This document shows, piece by piece, positions 10,611 to 19,917 of a DNA stretch of 64,000 bases (positions are counted from its first letter, which is position 1; each line of letters begins with the position of its first letter). Origin of the DNA: Microbacterium excoecariae. Its GTDB lineage: Bacteria > Actinomycetota > Actinomycetes > Actinomycetales > Microbacteriaceae. Location: the NCBI RefSeq assembly GCF_011326725.1, contig NZ_JAANCO010000002.1, forward strand, positions 124,001 through 188,000. The letters are read 5' to 3'. Under the pieces are notes generated by a model that did not search any database, was not told where the DNA came from, and saw only the letters and a program-made list of their open reading frames with translations. The translations under genes and the position numbers were made by a program.

Positions 10611-12359
10611 CTACACGAGCGGGAAGGCGACCTGGAAGGTCGCGCCGCCGCCCGGGGTGTCGAAGACCGACACCGAGCCGCCGAGCCGCTCGACGATCGA
10701 CGCGACGATCGCGAGGCCGAGGCCGCTGCCGCCCGTCTCGCGCGTGCGCGAGGTGTCCGCGCGCCAGAAGCGCTCGAAGATCTTGGCGCGGATCTCCGGG
10801 GGGATGCCCTCGCCGTGGTCCACGACCGAGATCCAGCCCATGCGCGTGTCGACGTCGACGCCGACCGTGAGCTCGATCGGCGAGTCCGCCGGGCTGTATC
10901 GGCGCGCGTTGCCCAGCAGGTTCGCGACGACCTGCTGGATCTTCTCCTCGGATCCGCGGACGATGGGGGGCACCTCGACGGGCTTGCCCGGGCGGGGCTC
11001 GGAGAAGTCGAGCGGCGCGATGGCGCGGGGGGTCTCGTCGCGCGCCGCGCGCTCGCCGCGACGCCGCAGCAACGCGCGCTGCGCGCGCGAGAACGCCGCC
11101 GAGCCCGCGCCGAACGCGCCGCGCACCCCCGAGGCTGGCGGAGCGGGCGGCAGGGCCTCGCCGGGGGCGTCGCGGACGGGAGCGGGCGGCTCGAGCGCGT
11201 CGCGGGCGCTCTCCGACAGGATCGTGATGGGGCCCGTGAGCGCCTCGAACGTCGTGTCGTTCACGGCGATCTGGCGCGCCGGATCCGCGGCGCGCACGTC
11301 GAGCGCCGCGTCGCGCGCGATCTGCCTGAGGTCGACGTCGCCGATCTCGAACTCGCGGCGCTCGTCGAGGCGAGCGAGCGACAGGAGGTCCTCGACGAGC
11401 GAGCTCATCCGCTTCGCCTCCTTCTCGATGCGCTCCATGGCCTTCGCGGTGTCCTCGTGCGTCTGAATCGCGCCCATCCGGAAGAGCTCCGCGTAGCCCC
11501 GGACGCTCACGAGCGGCGTGCGTAGCTCGTGACTCGCGTCGCCGATGAAGCGGCGCATCTTGTCGACGGTCGCGTCGCGCTCGGCGAACGACTCGTCGAG
11601 GCGATCGAGCATCGTGTTGATGGCCAGCTTGAGGCGCCCGACCTCGGTGCTCGGCTCGATGTCGGTCATGCGCTGCGCGAAGTCGCCGTCCGCGATCGTC
11701 ATCGCCGTCGATTCGACCTGGCCGAGGCGCCGGAACGCGAGCGTCACGAGCCACCGGGTGACGAGCGCGCCCACGATGAGCGTGAGGATCGTCATGATCG
11801 TGAAGACCCCGACGTAGGTGCTCATGAAGGCGTCGACCTCGGACAGCGGGAGCGCCACGAGCTGGGCGTACAGCGCGCTCGTGCCGCCGACCGTGACCTG
11901 GACGGGGGCGACGGACGCGCGATAGCCCGGGCCCGTGAGCGTGTCCAGGCTGAAGATCGCGTCCTGGTTGAGGAACGCGTCCTGCACCGTCAGCTCGGTG
12001 GGGAACAGCGGATCCGCGCCCGGCCCGCTTTCGCCGCCGGAGACGCCCACGAGGGATCCCTCGGCGTCGTAGATGGCGACGATGTACTCGGTGCGCGGCT
12101 CCGGGTCCTTCGGCAGCAGCGTGGGGATCCCGTCCGCATCCTGGACGACGTCGAAGACCGTCTCGTAGACGTCGGTGCCGGACAGCTGCAGCGCCGAGGT
12201 CCCCACGTATCCGGACAGCATGGACTGCAGGACGGGGGTGGATCCGATTCCCGCCGACAGCAGGCCGGCCGCGAGCACGCCCACCGTCACGCCGGTGATC
12301 TTGGCGCGCAGGCTCGTGCGGCGCCACCAGCGTGTGATCGCGTCGGAGCGGGTGGCCAG
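10611..12359 (-). CDS. Sensor histidine kinase (OmpR-partner type), probable CTG start
   Basis: Membrane sensor paired with the response regulator just upstream. Domain order is cytoplasmic RTSLRAKITG, first membrane helix, extracytoplasmic sensor (about 60-180), second helix, HAMP, and HisKA with phospho-acceptor His277 (DASHELRTPLVSV). The HATPase follows with N box NLLGNARRYS, G boxes and a G2 loop GGSGLGLAI. An unusual insert rich in Pro, Ala and Arg, of roughly 70 residues, interrupts the HATPase before the N box. No ATG, GTG or TTG exists between the preceding TAA and GTG 12290, which would remove the conserved N-terminal segment. A CTG at 12359 has GAGGAAAGG 8 nt upstream and is the likely start. 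Confidence 0.85.
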   Translation of the reverse strand: MATRSDAITRWWRRTSLRAKITGVTVGVLAAGLLSAGIGSTPVLQSMLSGYVGTSALQLSGTDVYETVFDVVQDADGIPTLLPKDPEPRTEYIVAIYDAEGSLVGVSGGESGPGADPLFPTELTVQDAFLNQDAIFSLDTLTGPGYRASVAPVQVTVGGTSALYAQLVALPLSEVDAFMSTYVGVFTIMTILTLIVGALVTRWLVTLAFRRLGQVESTAMTIADGDFAQRMTDIEPSTEVGRLKLAINTMLDRLDESFAERDATVDKMRRFIGDASHELRTPLVSVRGYAELFRMGAIQTHEDTAKAMERIEKEAKRMSSLVEDLLSLARLDERREFEIGDVDLRQIARDAALDVRAADPARQIAVNDTTFEALTGPITILSESARDALEPPAPVRDAPGEALPPAPPASGVRGAFGAGSAAFSRAQRALLRRRGERAARDETPRAIAPLDFSEPRPGKPVEVPPIVRGSEEKIQQVVANLLGNARRYSPADSPIELTVGVDVDTRMGWISVVDHGEGIPPEIRAKIFERFWRADTSRTRETGGSGLGLAIVASIVERLGGSVSVFDTPGGGATFQVAFPLV

Positions 12360-12386
12360 GGCGCGCGCCTTTCCTCGGGGCGGGGG

Positions 12387-13079
12387 TTAGGGCTTGTCGA
12401 CCTTGAGCATGTAGCCGAAGCCGCGCTTGGTCTGGATGAGCGACTCCGAGGCGTGCGGGTCGATCTTGCGGCGCAGGTAGGAGATGTAGCTCTCGACGAT
12501 GCCCGCGTCCCCGTTGAAGTCGTACTCCCACACGTGGTCGAGGATCTGGGCCTTCGAGAGCACGCGGTTCGGGTTCAGCATGAGGTAGCGCAGGAGCTTG
12601 AACTCGGTCGGGCTGAGATCGATCGCCGTGTCGCCCACGTACACGTCGTGCGTGTCCTGATCCATCGTCAGCTCGCCGGAGCGGATGACCGACTCCTCCT
12701 CGTCCGACTGCATCGTGCGCCGGAGCACGGCCTGGATCCGCGCGACGATCTCGTCGAGGCTGAACGGCTTGGTGACGTAGTCGTCGCCGCCGACGTTGAG
12801 GCCCTTGATCTTGTCGTCGGTGTCGTCCTTGGCGGTCAGGAAGATGATGGGGGCCGTGTAGCCCGCGTCGCGCAGGCGCTTCGTGACGCTGAATCCGTTC
12901 ATGTCGGGCAGCATCACGTCGAGCACGATGAGATCGGGCTCTTCCTCCAGCACGGCCGAGATCGTCTGGGCGCCGTTGATCACGGTCCTGACCTGGAATC
13001 CGGCGAAACGCAGGCTCTGGGAGAGCAGGTCGCGGATGTTCGGCTCGTCGTCGACTACGAGGATGCGCGGTGCGGTCAT
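12387..13079 (-). CDS. OmpR/PhoB-family response regulator, PhoP-like
   Basis: 230 residues. The receiver domain carries the acidic pocket DDE and phospho-acceptor Asp54 (LIVLDVMLPDM), the switch Thr in LTAKDD and Lys in YVTKPFSL. A winged-helix DNA-binding domain follows (DLSPTEFKLLRYLMLNPNRVLSK ... SYISYLRRKID). It most resembles mycobacterial PhoP-type regulators. On its strand CATAAT (13092-13087) lies 7 nt before ATG 13079, suggesting a leaderless transcript; an in-frame ATG at 13088 is the alternative. The kinase begins 28 nt after its stop. Confidence 0.94.
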   Translation of the reverse strand: MTAPRILVVDDEPNIRDLLSQSLRFAGFQVRTVINGAQTISAVLEEEPDLIVLDVMLPDMNGFSVTKRLRDAGYTAPIIFLTAKDDTDDKIKGLNVGGDDYVTKPFSLDEIVARIQAVLRRTMQSDEEESVIRSGELTMDQDTHDVYVGDTAIDLSPTEFKLLRYLMLNPNRVLSKAQILDHVWEYDFNGDAGIVESYISYLRRKIDPHASESLIQTKRGFGYMLKVDKP

Positions 13080-13152
13080 ACCCCCCATTATGTCGACAAT
13101 GCGCCGTCGGTGGCGCTTTTGGGCGCCGAACCGCCCTCAGGCGACCCCGCGA

Positions 13153-14793
13153 TCAGGCCGCGATGTCCTCCGTGTCGAGGATCGTGTAGCTGTATCCCTG
13201 CTCCGCGAGGAAGCGCTGGCGGTTCTGCGCGAACTCCTGGTCGACCGTGTCCCGGGCGATGAGCGTGTAGAAGCTGGCCGTGTGGTCGCTGCGCTTGGGG
13301 CGAAGCAGCCGCCCGAGGCGCTGGGCCTCCTCCTGCCGGGACCCGAAGGAGCCCGAGACCTGGATGGCGACCGACGCCTCGGGGAGGTCGACGGAGAAGT
13401 TCGCGACCTTCGAGACCACGAGGATCCGCTCCGTGCCCTCGCGGAACGCCTGGAACAGCTCCTCGCGCTCGTCGACCGGCGTCGCGCCGGTGATCTGCGG
13501 CGCACCGAGCGCGTCGGAGAGCTCCTGCAGCTGATCGAGGTACTGCCCGATCACGAGGATCTGCTCGTCGCCGTGCCGCGCGATGATCTCGCGCGCGGCG
13601 TCGATCTTCGCGGGGGCGGTCGCCGCGATCCGATAGCGCTGGTCGTCGGCCGCGGCGGCATACTCGAGGCGCTCGGAGGCGGGCAGGTCGATGCGCACCT
13701 CGTAGCAGGCGGCGGGGGAGATGTACCCCTGCTGCTCGATCTCCTTCCACGGGGCGTCGAAGCGCTTCGGGCCGATGAGGCTGAACACGTCGCCCTCGCG
13801 CCCGTCCTCGCGGACGAGCGTCGCCGTCAAGCCGAGGCGTCGCCGGGCCTGCAGGTCGGCGGTCAGCTTGAACACGGGCGCCGGGAGCAGATGCACCTCG
13901 TCGTAGAGGATGAGCCCCCAGTCCAGCGCGTCGAGCACGTCGAGGTGGGCGTACTGCCCCTTCCGCTTCGACGTGAGGATCTGGTAGGTCGCGATCGTGA
14001 CGGGCTTGATTTCTTTGACCTGCCCCGAGTACTCGCCGATCTCGTCCTCGGTCAGCGTCGTGCGCGCGAGCAGCTCGTCGCGCCACTGGCGCGCGGACAC
14101 CGTGTTCGTGACGAGGATGAGCGTGGTCGTTTTCGTGGCCGCCATGGCGCCCGCGCCGACGAGCGTCTTGCCCGCGCCGCAGGGCAGCACGACGACGCCG
14201 GAACCGTCGGCCGAGAACGTGTCGACGGCCTGCTCCTGGTAGGGCCGCAGGCTCCACCCGTCCTCCGCGAGCGCGATCTCGTGCGGCGTTCCCGGGGTGT
14301 AGCCAGCGAGGTCCTCGGCGGGCCAGCCGATTTTGAGGAGCTCCTGCTTGATCTGGCCGCGCGCCCACGCGTCGATCACGTGCGTGTCGGGGTCCGGGTG
14401 CCCGATGAGGAGGTTCTGGATCCGCTTGTTGCGGGAGACCTCGGCGAGCACCGCGCGGTCGGTCGAGCGGAGCAGAAGCTCGCCCTCCTCGCCGCGCTCG
14501 ATCGTCAGGCGCCCGTATCGACCGACCGTCTCGCGCAGGTCGGTCGCGACCGAGGGCGGGACGGGGAAGCGCGTGAAGCGGTCGAGGGTCTCGAGCATGT
14601 CCTCCGCCGTGTGGCCCGCGGCGCGGGCGTTCCACAGCCCGAGGCGCGTGATCCGATACGTGTGGATGTGCTCGGGCGCGCGCTCCAGTTCGGCGAACAC
14701 GGCGAGCTCGTGCCGCGCCGCCTCCGCGTCGGGGTGCGCAACCTCGAGGAGGACCGTGCGGTCGCTCTGGACGATCAGGGGGCCATCAGCCAT
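13153..14793 (-). CDS. DNA repair helicase XPB (SF2)
   Basis: 546 residues, the actinobacterial XPB/RAD25 type. An N-terminal damage-recognition-like region (to about 180) is followed by the helicase core. Motif I is PCGAGKTLVGA, motif II YDEVHLL, motif III LTATLVRED and motif VI QRLGRLLRPK. ATP-driven 3'-5' unwinding in DNA repair is known for mycobacterial and archaeal homologues. It lies directly after the helicase-associated-domain gene on the same strand (42 nt gap), a conserved actinobacterial pairing. Confidence 0.94.
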   Translation of the reverse strand: MADGPLIVQSDRTVLLEVAHPDAEAARHELAVFAELERAPEHIHTYRITRLGLWNARAAGHTAEDMLETLDRFTRFPVPPSVATDLRETVGRYGRLTIERGEEGELLLRSTDRAVLAEVSRNKRIQNLLIGHPDPDTHVIDAWARGQIKQELLKIGWPAEDLAGYTPGTPHEIALAEDGWSLRPYQEQAVDTFSADGSGVVVLPCGAGKTLVGAGAMAATKTTTLILVTNTVSARQWRDELLARTTLTEDEIGEYSGQVKEIKPVTIATYQILTSKRKGQYAHLDVLDALDWGLILYDEVHLLPAPVFKLTADLQARRRLGLTATLVREDGREGDVFSLIGPKRFDAPWKEIEQQGYISPAACYEVRIDLPASERLEYAAAADDQRYRIAATAPAKIDAAREIIARHGDEQILVIGQYLDQLQELSDALGAPQITGATPVDEREELFQAFREGTERILVVSKVANFSVDLPEASVAIQVSGSFGSRQEEAQRLGRLLRPKRSDHTASFYTLIARDTVDQEFAQNRQRFLAEQGYSYTILDTEDIAA

Positions 14794-14835
14794 AGCCCAC
14801 GAGTCTATCCGCGCGAGGCGAACCGGGGCCCGTGT

Positions 14836-16521
14836 TCAGACGCGGCGCGCGGAGCGGATCAGCGAGACGGGGAGGGTGCGCTCGACGTCGGCGCCCCCGT
14901 CGCGCCCCCGGAGCCGACCCCCGCCAAGCCCCGTCGCGTCGAGCCGCATCTCGCGTACGCTGCCGTCGGGCATGTTCACCTCGACCGCGAGCGTCGCGCG
15001 GTCCTTCACGGCCGCCTCGAGCTCGCGCTCGAGCCACGCGGTGTCGCCGTCGGCCGCGTGGCCCTCGCGGAGGCGCTCGATGAGGGCGGCGGCGTCGGCG
15101 GGGCGAGCTCGGTCGGGAAGCACCCGCCGCCGATCGCGCGGGAGCGGATCGCCCGCGGCGTCGACGCGCACGGCCGGATAGCGGGCGTCGGCGAGCGCCC
15201 AGAACACGGTGTCGGCGGCGGCGGCCGTCCGCAGGCGCTCGCCCTCGTGCACGAGACCGAGGCTCTGGAGCGACTGGTCGACGCCGAGCGTGCGCAACAG
15301 GTCCGGATCCGTGCTGGTGACGACGGTGTGGCCCCGCTCGGCATCGGAGGACACGCGGACGAGGCCGTGGCGGTCGGCGATGCGGTCGAGGAGATAGGCG
15401 AGCGGCTGGGGGACGCCGGTGAGCGAGATCTCCTCGAGGAAGGCGCGCATGGAGGCGGCCGTTTCGCCCGCGCCCAGGGCCTCGGTCAGCGTCGGCTCGG
15501 AGAAGCGGTACGACGAGGCCTGCGCGTGCGACTCCCGCAGGGCCATGCGCCGGAGACGCACGTCGAGCGCGGGCGCGAGCGGGCCGGGGCTGATCGCCGT
15601 GAGGTCGTTCTGCAGGTACACGCGGTCGACCTCGTGCGGCAGGAACTCCGCGAGCGCCGCCGTGTCGGCCGCGCCGCCGCGCCGCAACGGCGCCGCCCAG
15701 GCGGGTTCTGTGGGCGGGTCGCCGTCGGCGACCACGCCGACCAGGCGGGCGAACTCGAGCCAGCCGCGGGCCTTGTCGGGCCAGGCCTCGTCGAGCGGAT
15801 AGGCGTCCGACCACAGCGCGGGATCGATCCAGCCCTCGCCCCGGCGTAATCCGTCCGGAAGGGCGTCGCGCAGGCGCGCGGCGAGCGTCGCCCATCGCTC
15901 GGGCGTCGAGTGCTCGATCCAGGCCGCGCCCGCGGCGGTCACGCCGAACACCCGCTCGTGGCCCCGCAGGAGACCCGTGGCGCCCGCGAGGCGCACGAGG
16001 GCGTCCGCCTCGCCGGGTGCGGAAACGATCTGTTCGTCGACGAGCCGACGGCGCTCGGTCGCGCTGAGGGCGCCCGTCCCGACGCGGGCGAGCGGGGCGC
16101 CGAGGGCACGCAGGAGGATGTCCGCGAGCGCCGTGATCGTCGTGAACGCGCGTTCGGCCGCGTGCTCGGCGGCGGCCCCCGTCGCGGCCGGCGGCTCCTG
16201 GTCGGGCGTCGGCGTCGGGTTCGCGCCGGCCAGCGCGCGCGCGACGGGCCGAAGCGCGAGCCCCGCCTCGTCGGTGAGCGCGAGGGTGGTCAGCGGCTCG
16301 CCCGAGGCGAGGCGCCACACGGCGTCGCGGGGCAGGACCGAGAGTGCGTCCGTGACGTGCTCGGGGAGGAGGAGCCACTCGGCCGCGTCGAAGAAGTCGC
16401 GCCACGCGCCCGAGGCGGCGAGGACGTGACGCTCGGCGAACAGCGCCTCCAGCTCCCGATCATCGGCGGCGCGGAGCCGCTCGGCGATCAGTCGCGCCGC
16501 GGCGCCGTCCTCCGCGTTCAC
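14836..16521 (-). CDS. Helicase-associated domain protein (XPB/Ssl2 N-terminal-like)
   Basis: 561 residues, GTG start at 16521. The central and C-terminal part (EVDRVYLQNDLTAISPGPL ... VSSDAERGHTVVTSTDPDLLRTL) is the helicase_C_3 / XPB-Ssl2 N-terminal-like domain that regulates XPB in eukaryotes. No helicase motifs are present. It is co-directional with, and immediately upstream of, the XPB helicase, so a partner or loading role is inferred from context. The start overlaps the stop of the small membrane protein by 4 bp (GTGA). Confidence 0.85.
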   Translation of the reverse strand: MNAEDGAAARLIAERLRAADDRELEALFAERHVLAASGAWRDFFDAAEWLLLPEHVTDALSVLPRDAVWRLASGEPLTTLALTDEAGLALRPVARALAGANPTPTPDQEPPAATGAAAEHAAERAFTTITALADILLRALGAPLARVGTGALSATERRRLVDEQIVSAPGEADALVRLAGATGLLRGHERVFGVTAAGAAWIEHSTPERWATLAARLRDALPDGLRRGEGWIDPALWSDAYPLDEAWPDKARGWLEFARLVGVVADGDPPTEPAWAAPLRRGGAADTAALAEFLPHEVDRVYLQNDLTAISPGPLAPALDVRLRRMALRESHAQASSYRFSEPTLTEALGAGETAASMRAFLEEISLTGVPQPLAYLLDRIADRHGLVRVSSDAERGHTVVTSTDPDLLRTLGVDQSLQSLGLVHEGERLRTAAAADTVFWALADARYPAVRVDAAGDPLPRDRRRVLPDRARPADAAALIERLREGHAADGDTAWLERELEAAVKDRATLAVEVNMPDGSVREMRLDATGLGGGRLRGRDGGADVERTLPVSLIRSARRV

Positions 16522-16781
16522 TGCCGGTTCGCCCGGCCCCGACGGATGAAGCTCATGATGAGCAGCGCGAGCAACAGGAGGAACGAGATGACCGGTCCGA
16601 CCATCTGCACGACGAACACGGTCGGCCAGACGCCCGACGCGTAGTCGACGCCGCCGACCGCGCCGGCGATCATCACCGCGACGAAACAGCCGATCGACAG
16701 CACGAGGATTCCCAGCGACATGGCGGCCAGGACCCGGTCGATGCGGCGCACGGGAGGGGCGCCATCGGCGTTATTGCTCAT
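16518..16781 (-). CDS. Small two-helix membrane protein, unknown function
   Basis: 87 residues with a short acidic/basic N-terminus, two membrane helices (about 18-42 and 52-76) and a basic tail RRGRANRQ. First gene of a three-gene run (this, helicase-associated protein, XPB) with a GTGA stop/start overlap to the second. Resembles the short multi-pass hypothetical proteins often seen ahead of the XPB pair. ATG 16781 has GGGAGGG immediately adjacent, unusually close; an in-frame GTG at 16790 is an alternative start. Confidence 0.7.
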   Translation of the reverse strand: MSNNADGAPPVRRIDRVLAAMSLGILVLSIGCFVAVMIAGAVGGVDYASGVWPTVFVVQMVGPVISFLLLLALLIMSFIRRGRANRQ

Positions 16782-16893
16782 CCCTCCCACAGTAGTCCAC
16801 CGACCCCCGCCGTGGCGCGCACGGTAATCTGAACGGTCGGGGGACCGAGCGGATCCCTCGTTCTTCGTTTCCGGCAGCTTCAGCGAGGTTCCC

Positions 16894-17274
16894 ATGCCCA
16901 CCGGCAAGGTCAGGTTCTACGACGAGGACAAGGGCTTCGGCTTCATCTCGTCCGACGACGGACAGGACGTTTTCCTGCACGCGAGCGCGCTCCCCGCCGG
17001 GGCGTCCCTCGTGAGCGGGACGCGGCTCGAGTTCGGCGTCGCCGATGGTCGGCGCGGCCCCTCCGCGCTTTCGGTCCGGGTGCTCGACGCCCCGCCGAGC
17101 GCCGTGCGCGCGCAGCGCAAGAAGCCCGACGACATGGCCGTCATCGTCGAGGACCTCGTGCGCCTCCTCGACGACATGGGCGGCGACCTCCGCCGCGGGC
17201 GCTACCCCTCGAACGCGCACGCCCGCAAGATCGCGGCCGTCTTGCGAAAGGTTGCCGATGACATCGACGCGTGA
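16894..17274 (+). CDS. Cold-shock-domain protein with actinobacterial C-terminal extension
   Basis: 126 residues. The N-terminal CSD (MPTGKVRFYDEDKGFGFISSDDGQDVFLH) has RNP1 GFGFIS and RNP2 DVFLHAS. A helical extension of about 55 residues (MAVIVEDLVRLLDDMG ... RKIAAVLRKVADDIDA) follows and is absent from CspA. Probable RNA or ssDNA binding. It overlaps the start of the next gene by 17 bp, indicating co-translation with the DUF3027 protein, a frequent pairing. Confidence 0.9.
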   Translation: MPTGKVRFYDEDKGFGFISSDDGQDVFLHASALPAGASLVSGTRLEFGVADGRRGPSALSVRVLDAPPSAVRAQRKKPDDMAVIVEDLVRLLDDMGGDLRRGRYPSNAHARKIAAVLRKVADDIDA

Positions 17275-17800
17275 GCCCGACGAGCGCCTGACCGGCGCGG
17301 GCCCCCTCGCTCTCGCCGCGCTGGCGGAGATCACCCCCGAAGACACCATCGGCGCGCCCGCCGGCTACGAGGCGCACGAGGACGGCACGGTGTCGCTGCG
17401 GTTCGCGGCGACCCTGCCGGGGTACCCGGGGTGGTTCTGGACGGTGTCCGTCGCGGCGGTCGGTGGCGCGGATCCGACCGTGCTCGAGGCCGAGCTGCTG
17501 CCGGGCGACGACGCGCTCGTCGCGCCCGAGTGGGTGCCCTGGTCCCAGCGCCTCGAGGAGTACAAGGCCGCCCAGGCGGCCGCCCGCGCCGCGGGCGAGG
17601 ACATGGGCGACGCCGAGGGCGGTTCCCCCGACGGCGACGAGGGCGAGGACGGCCCAGACGACGACGCGGAGGACGACGCGGAGGACGACGACGACGCGTC
17701 ATTCCTGCACGCCGGGGACGTGGACGGCGTCGACATCGACGAGCTGGACGAGGGCGCGGAGGGCGAGTCGCCCGACGGTGCGGAGGGCGACTCGGAGTAA
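17258..17800 (+). CDS. DUF3027 protein with acidic tail
   Basis: 180 residues. The N-terminal 105 residues (YEAHEDGTVSLRFAATLPGYPGWFWTVSVA ... EWVPWSQRLEEY) match DUF3027. The last 65 are a highly acidic, low-complexity tail (runs of Asp/Glu). Cytoplasmic, function unknown; the acidic tail suggests interaction with a basic protein or nucleic-acid mimicry (inference). The ATG at 17258 with AAAGG 6 nt upstream is inside the end of the cold-shock gene. Confidence 0.8.
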   Translation: MTSTREPDERLTGAGPLALAALAEITPEDTIGAPAGYEAHEDGTVSLRFAATLPGYPGWFWTVSVAAVGGADPTVLEAELLPGDDALVAPEWVPWSQRLEEYKAAQAAARAAGEDMGDAEGGSPDGDEGEDGPDDDAEDDAEDDDDASFLHAGDVDGVDIDELDEGAEGESPDGAEGDSE

Positions 17801-17816
17801 CGGGGCCGGGGCCTAG

Positions 17817-18935
<1,119 letters not shown>

Positions 18936-19013
18936 GGCGGCCCGCCGCGCCGCGCCACGGCCCGCTGCGCGGGTTAGGATCTCCTTACCCCATTTCGCAA
19001 CGAAAGCGCCGCG

Positions 19014-19712
19014 ATGACTGATCTGATCGACACCACCGAGATGTATCTCCGCACCGTCCTCGAGCTCGAGGAGGAGGGGATCGTGCCCCTGCGCGCGCGC
19101 ATCTCGGAGCGACTGGGGCACTCGGGCCCGACCGTCTCGCAGACGGTGGGACGCATGGAGCGCGATGGGCTCATCCGCGTGGGCGAGGACCGGCGCCTCG
19201 TGCTCACCGTGGACGGACGCCGGAAGGCGATCGAGGTCATGCGCAAGCACCGGTTGGCGGAGCGCCTGCTCAGCGACGTGATCGGGCTCGACTGGGCCTA
19301 TGTGCACGAGGAGGCCTGTCGCTGGGAGCACGTCATGAGCGAGCTCGTCGAGCGCCGGCTGGTCGAGCTGCTCGGCCACCCCGACGAGTCCCCCTACGGC
19401 AACCCCATCCCCGGGCTGGGCGAGCTGGGCGATGTCGCGACGTCGACCACCTTCGACGAGGGCGTCATCGGCGTCGTGAAGAAGCTGGACCTCGCGGGGG
19501 AGCCGATCCGCGGGACGGTGCGCCGGCTCGCCGAGCCCGCGCAGGTGGATCCCGAGCTGCTGAGCCAGCTGCGGGACGCCGGGGTGGTCCCCGGCGGGAC
19601 CGGGGCGTTCGAGTACAACGAGGGGTATGTGCTCGTCCGCATGGACGGCGCCGAGAACGGCCTCGAGCTCCCGATCGACGTCGCCTCGCACGTCTTCCTC
19701 GTCGCCGACTGA
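19014..19712 (+). CDS. ideR: Iron-dependent transcriptional repressor, DtxR/IdeR family
   Basis: 232 residues. Winged-helix DNA-binding domain (LIDTTEMYLRTVLELEEEG, recognition helix SGPTVSQTVGRMERDGL), then the metal-binding dimerisation domain (MRKHRLAERLL ... HEEACRWEHVM with the expected Cys, Glu and His ligands), and a C-terminal SH3-like domain. Close in sequence to DtxR/IdeR rather than MntR. It binds TTAGGTTAG-type boxes when Fe(II) is plentiful. A matching box lies in this window at 46800-46818, upstream of heme genes. TAGGAT near 18973 may be its -10 box. Confidence 0.93.
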   Translation: MTDLIDTTEMYLRTVLELEEEGIVPLRARISERLGHSGPTVSQTVGRMERDGLIRVGEDRRLVLTVDGRRKAIEVMRKHRLAERLLSDVIGLDWAYVHEEACRWEHVMSELVERRLVELLGHPDESPYGNPIPGLGELGDVATSTTFDEGVIGVVKKLDLAGEPIRGTVRRLAEPAQVDPELLSQLRDAGVVPGGTGAFEYNEGYVLVRMDGAENGLELPIDVASHVFLVAD

Positions 19713-19754
19713 CGCGCGGCCGTCAGCGGATTCTGGTCCGGGCGTGACTTTGCC

Positions 19755-19770
19755 GTTATCTTTCGTTACC
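19755..19770 (+). promoter_or_regulatory. Direct repeat GTTATC-N4-GTTACC upstream of the M23 peptidase
   Basis: GTTATC (19755-19760) and GTTACC (19765-19770) are spaced one helical turn apart, and a related GGTGATACC follows at 19775-19783. A tandem regulator site is possible; an MtrA-like regulator of cell-wall hydrolases is a guess. Confidence 0.35.
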
Positions 19771-19781
19771 ATTTGGTGATA

Positions 19782-19908
19782 CCCGGCGCCCGCGCCGGGG
19801 GCTCTGTGGGAAATCGCCTCGTGTGGTTCGCCCCTCCCGCAGAGAGACACTGTGCCCCCAACCAGTGCTGGCGAATCACCGCGTTCCCGACGCGCGAGGC
19901 GATGGAGG
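19782..19908 (+). ncRNA. Structured 5' leader of the M23 peptidase with two competing folds
   Basis: A hairpin at 19782-19799 (7-bp stem) is followed by two alternatives. Fold A pairs 19802-19811 with 19835-19844 (10 bp, one GU). Fold B pairs 19813-19821 with 19895-19903 (9 bp, perfect), 19825-19832 with 19870-19877 (8 bp, one GU) and 19848-19852 with 19863-19867. Fold B closes directly against the GGAGG ribosome site (19904-19908). Strands 19813-19832 lie in the loop of fold A, so the two folds compete or form a pseudoknot. This is riboswitch-like architecture, but I do not recognise a known class. Confidence 0.5.
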
Positions 19909-19917
19909 AACCCGATC

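Noticed and set aside
12290-12290. GTG 12290 as start of the histidine kinase
   Set aside because: It would start inside the first membrane helix, lacks a ribosome site, and discards the conserved juxtamembrane segment.
19782-19908. ydaO-type c-di-AMP riboswitch
   Set aside because: The context (peptidoglycan hydrolase) fits, but the conserved GGGGAACC / GGGGUGAAU and final CUAACCUCGUA segments are missing, so I report an unclassified leader instead.
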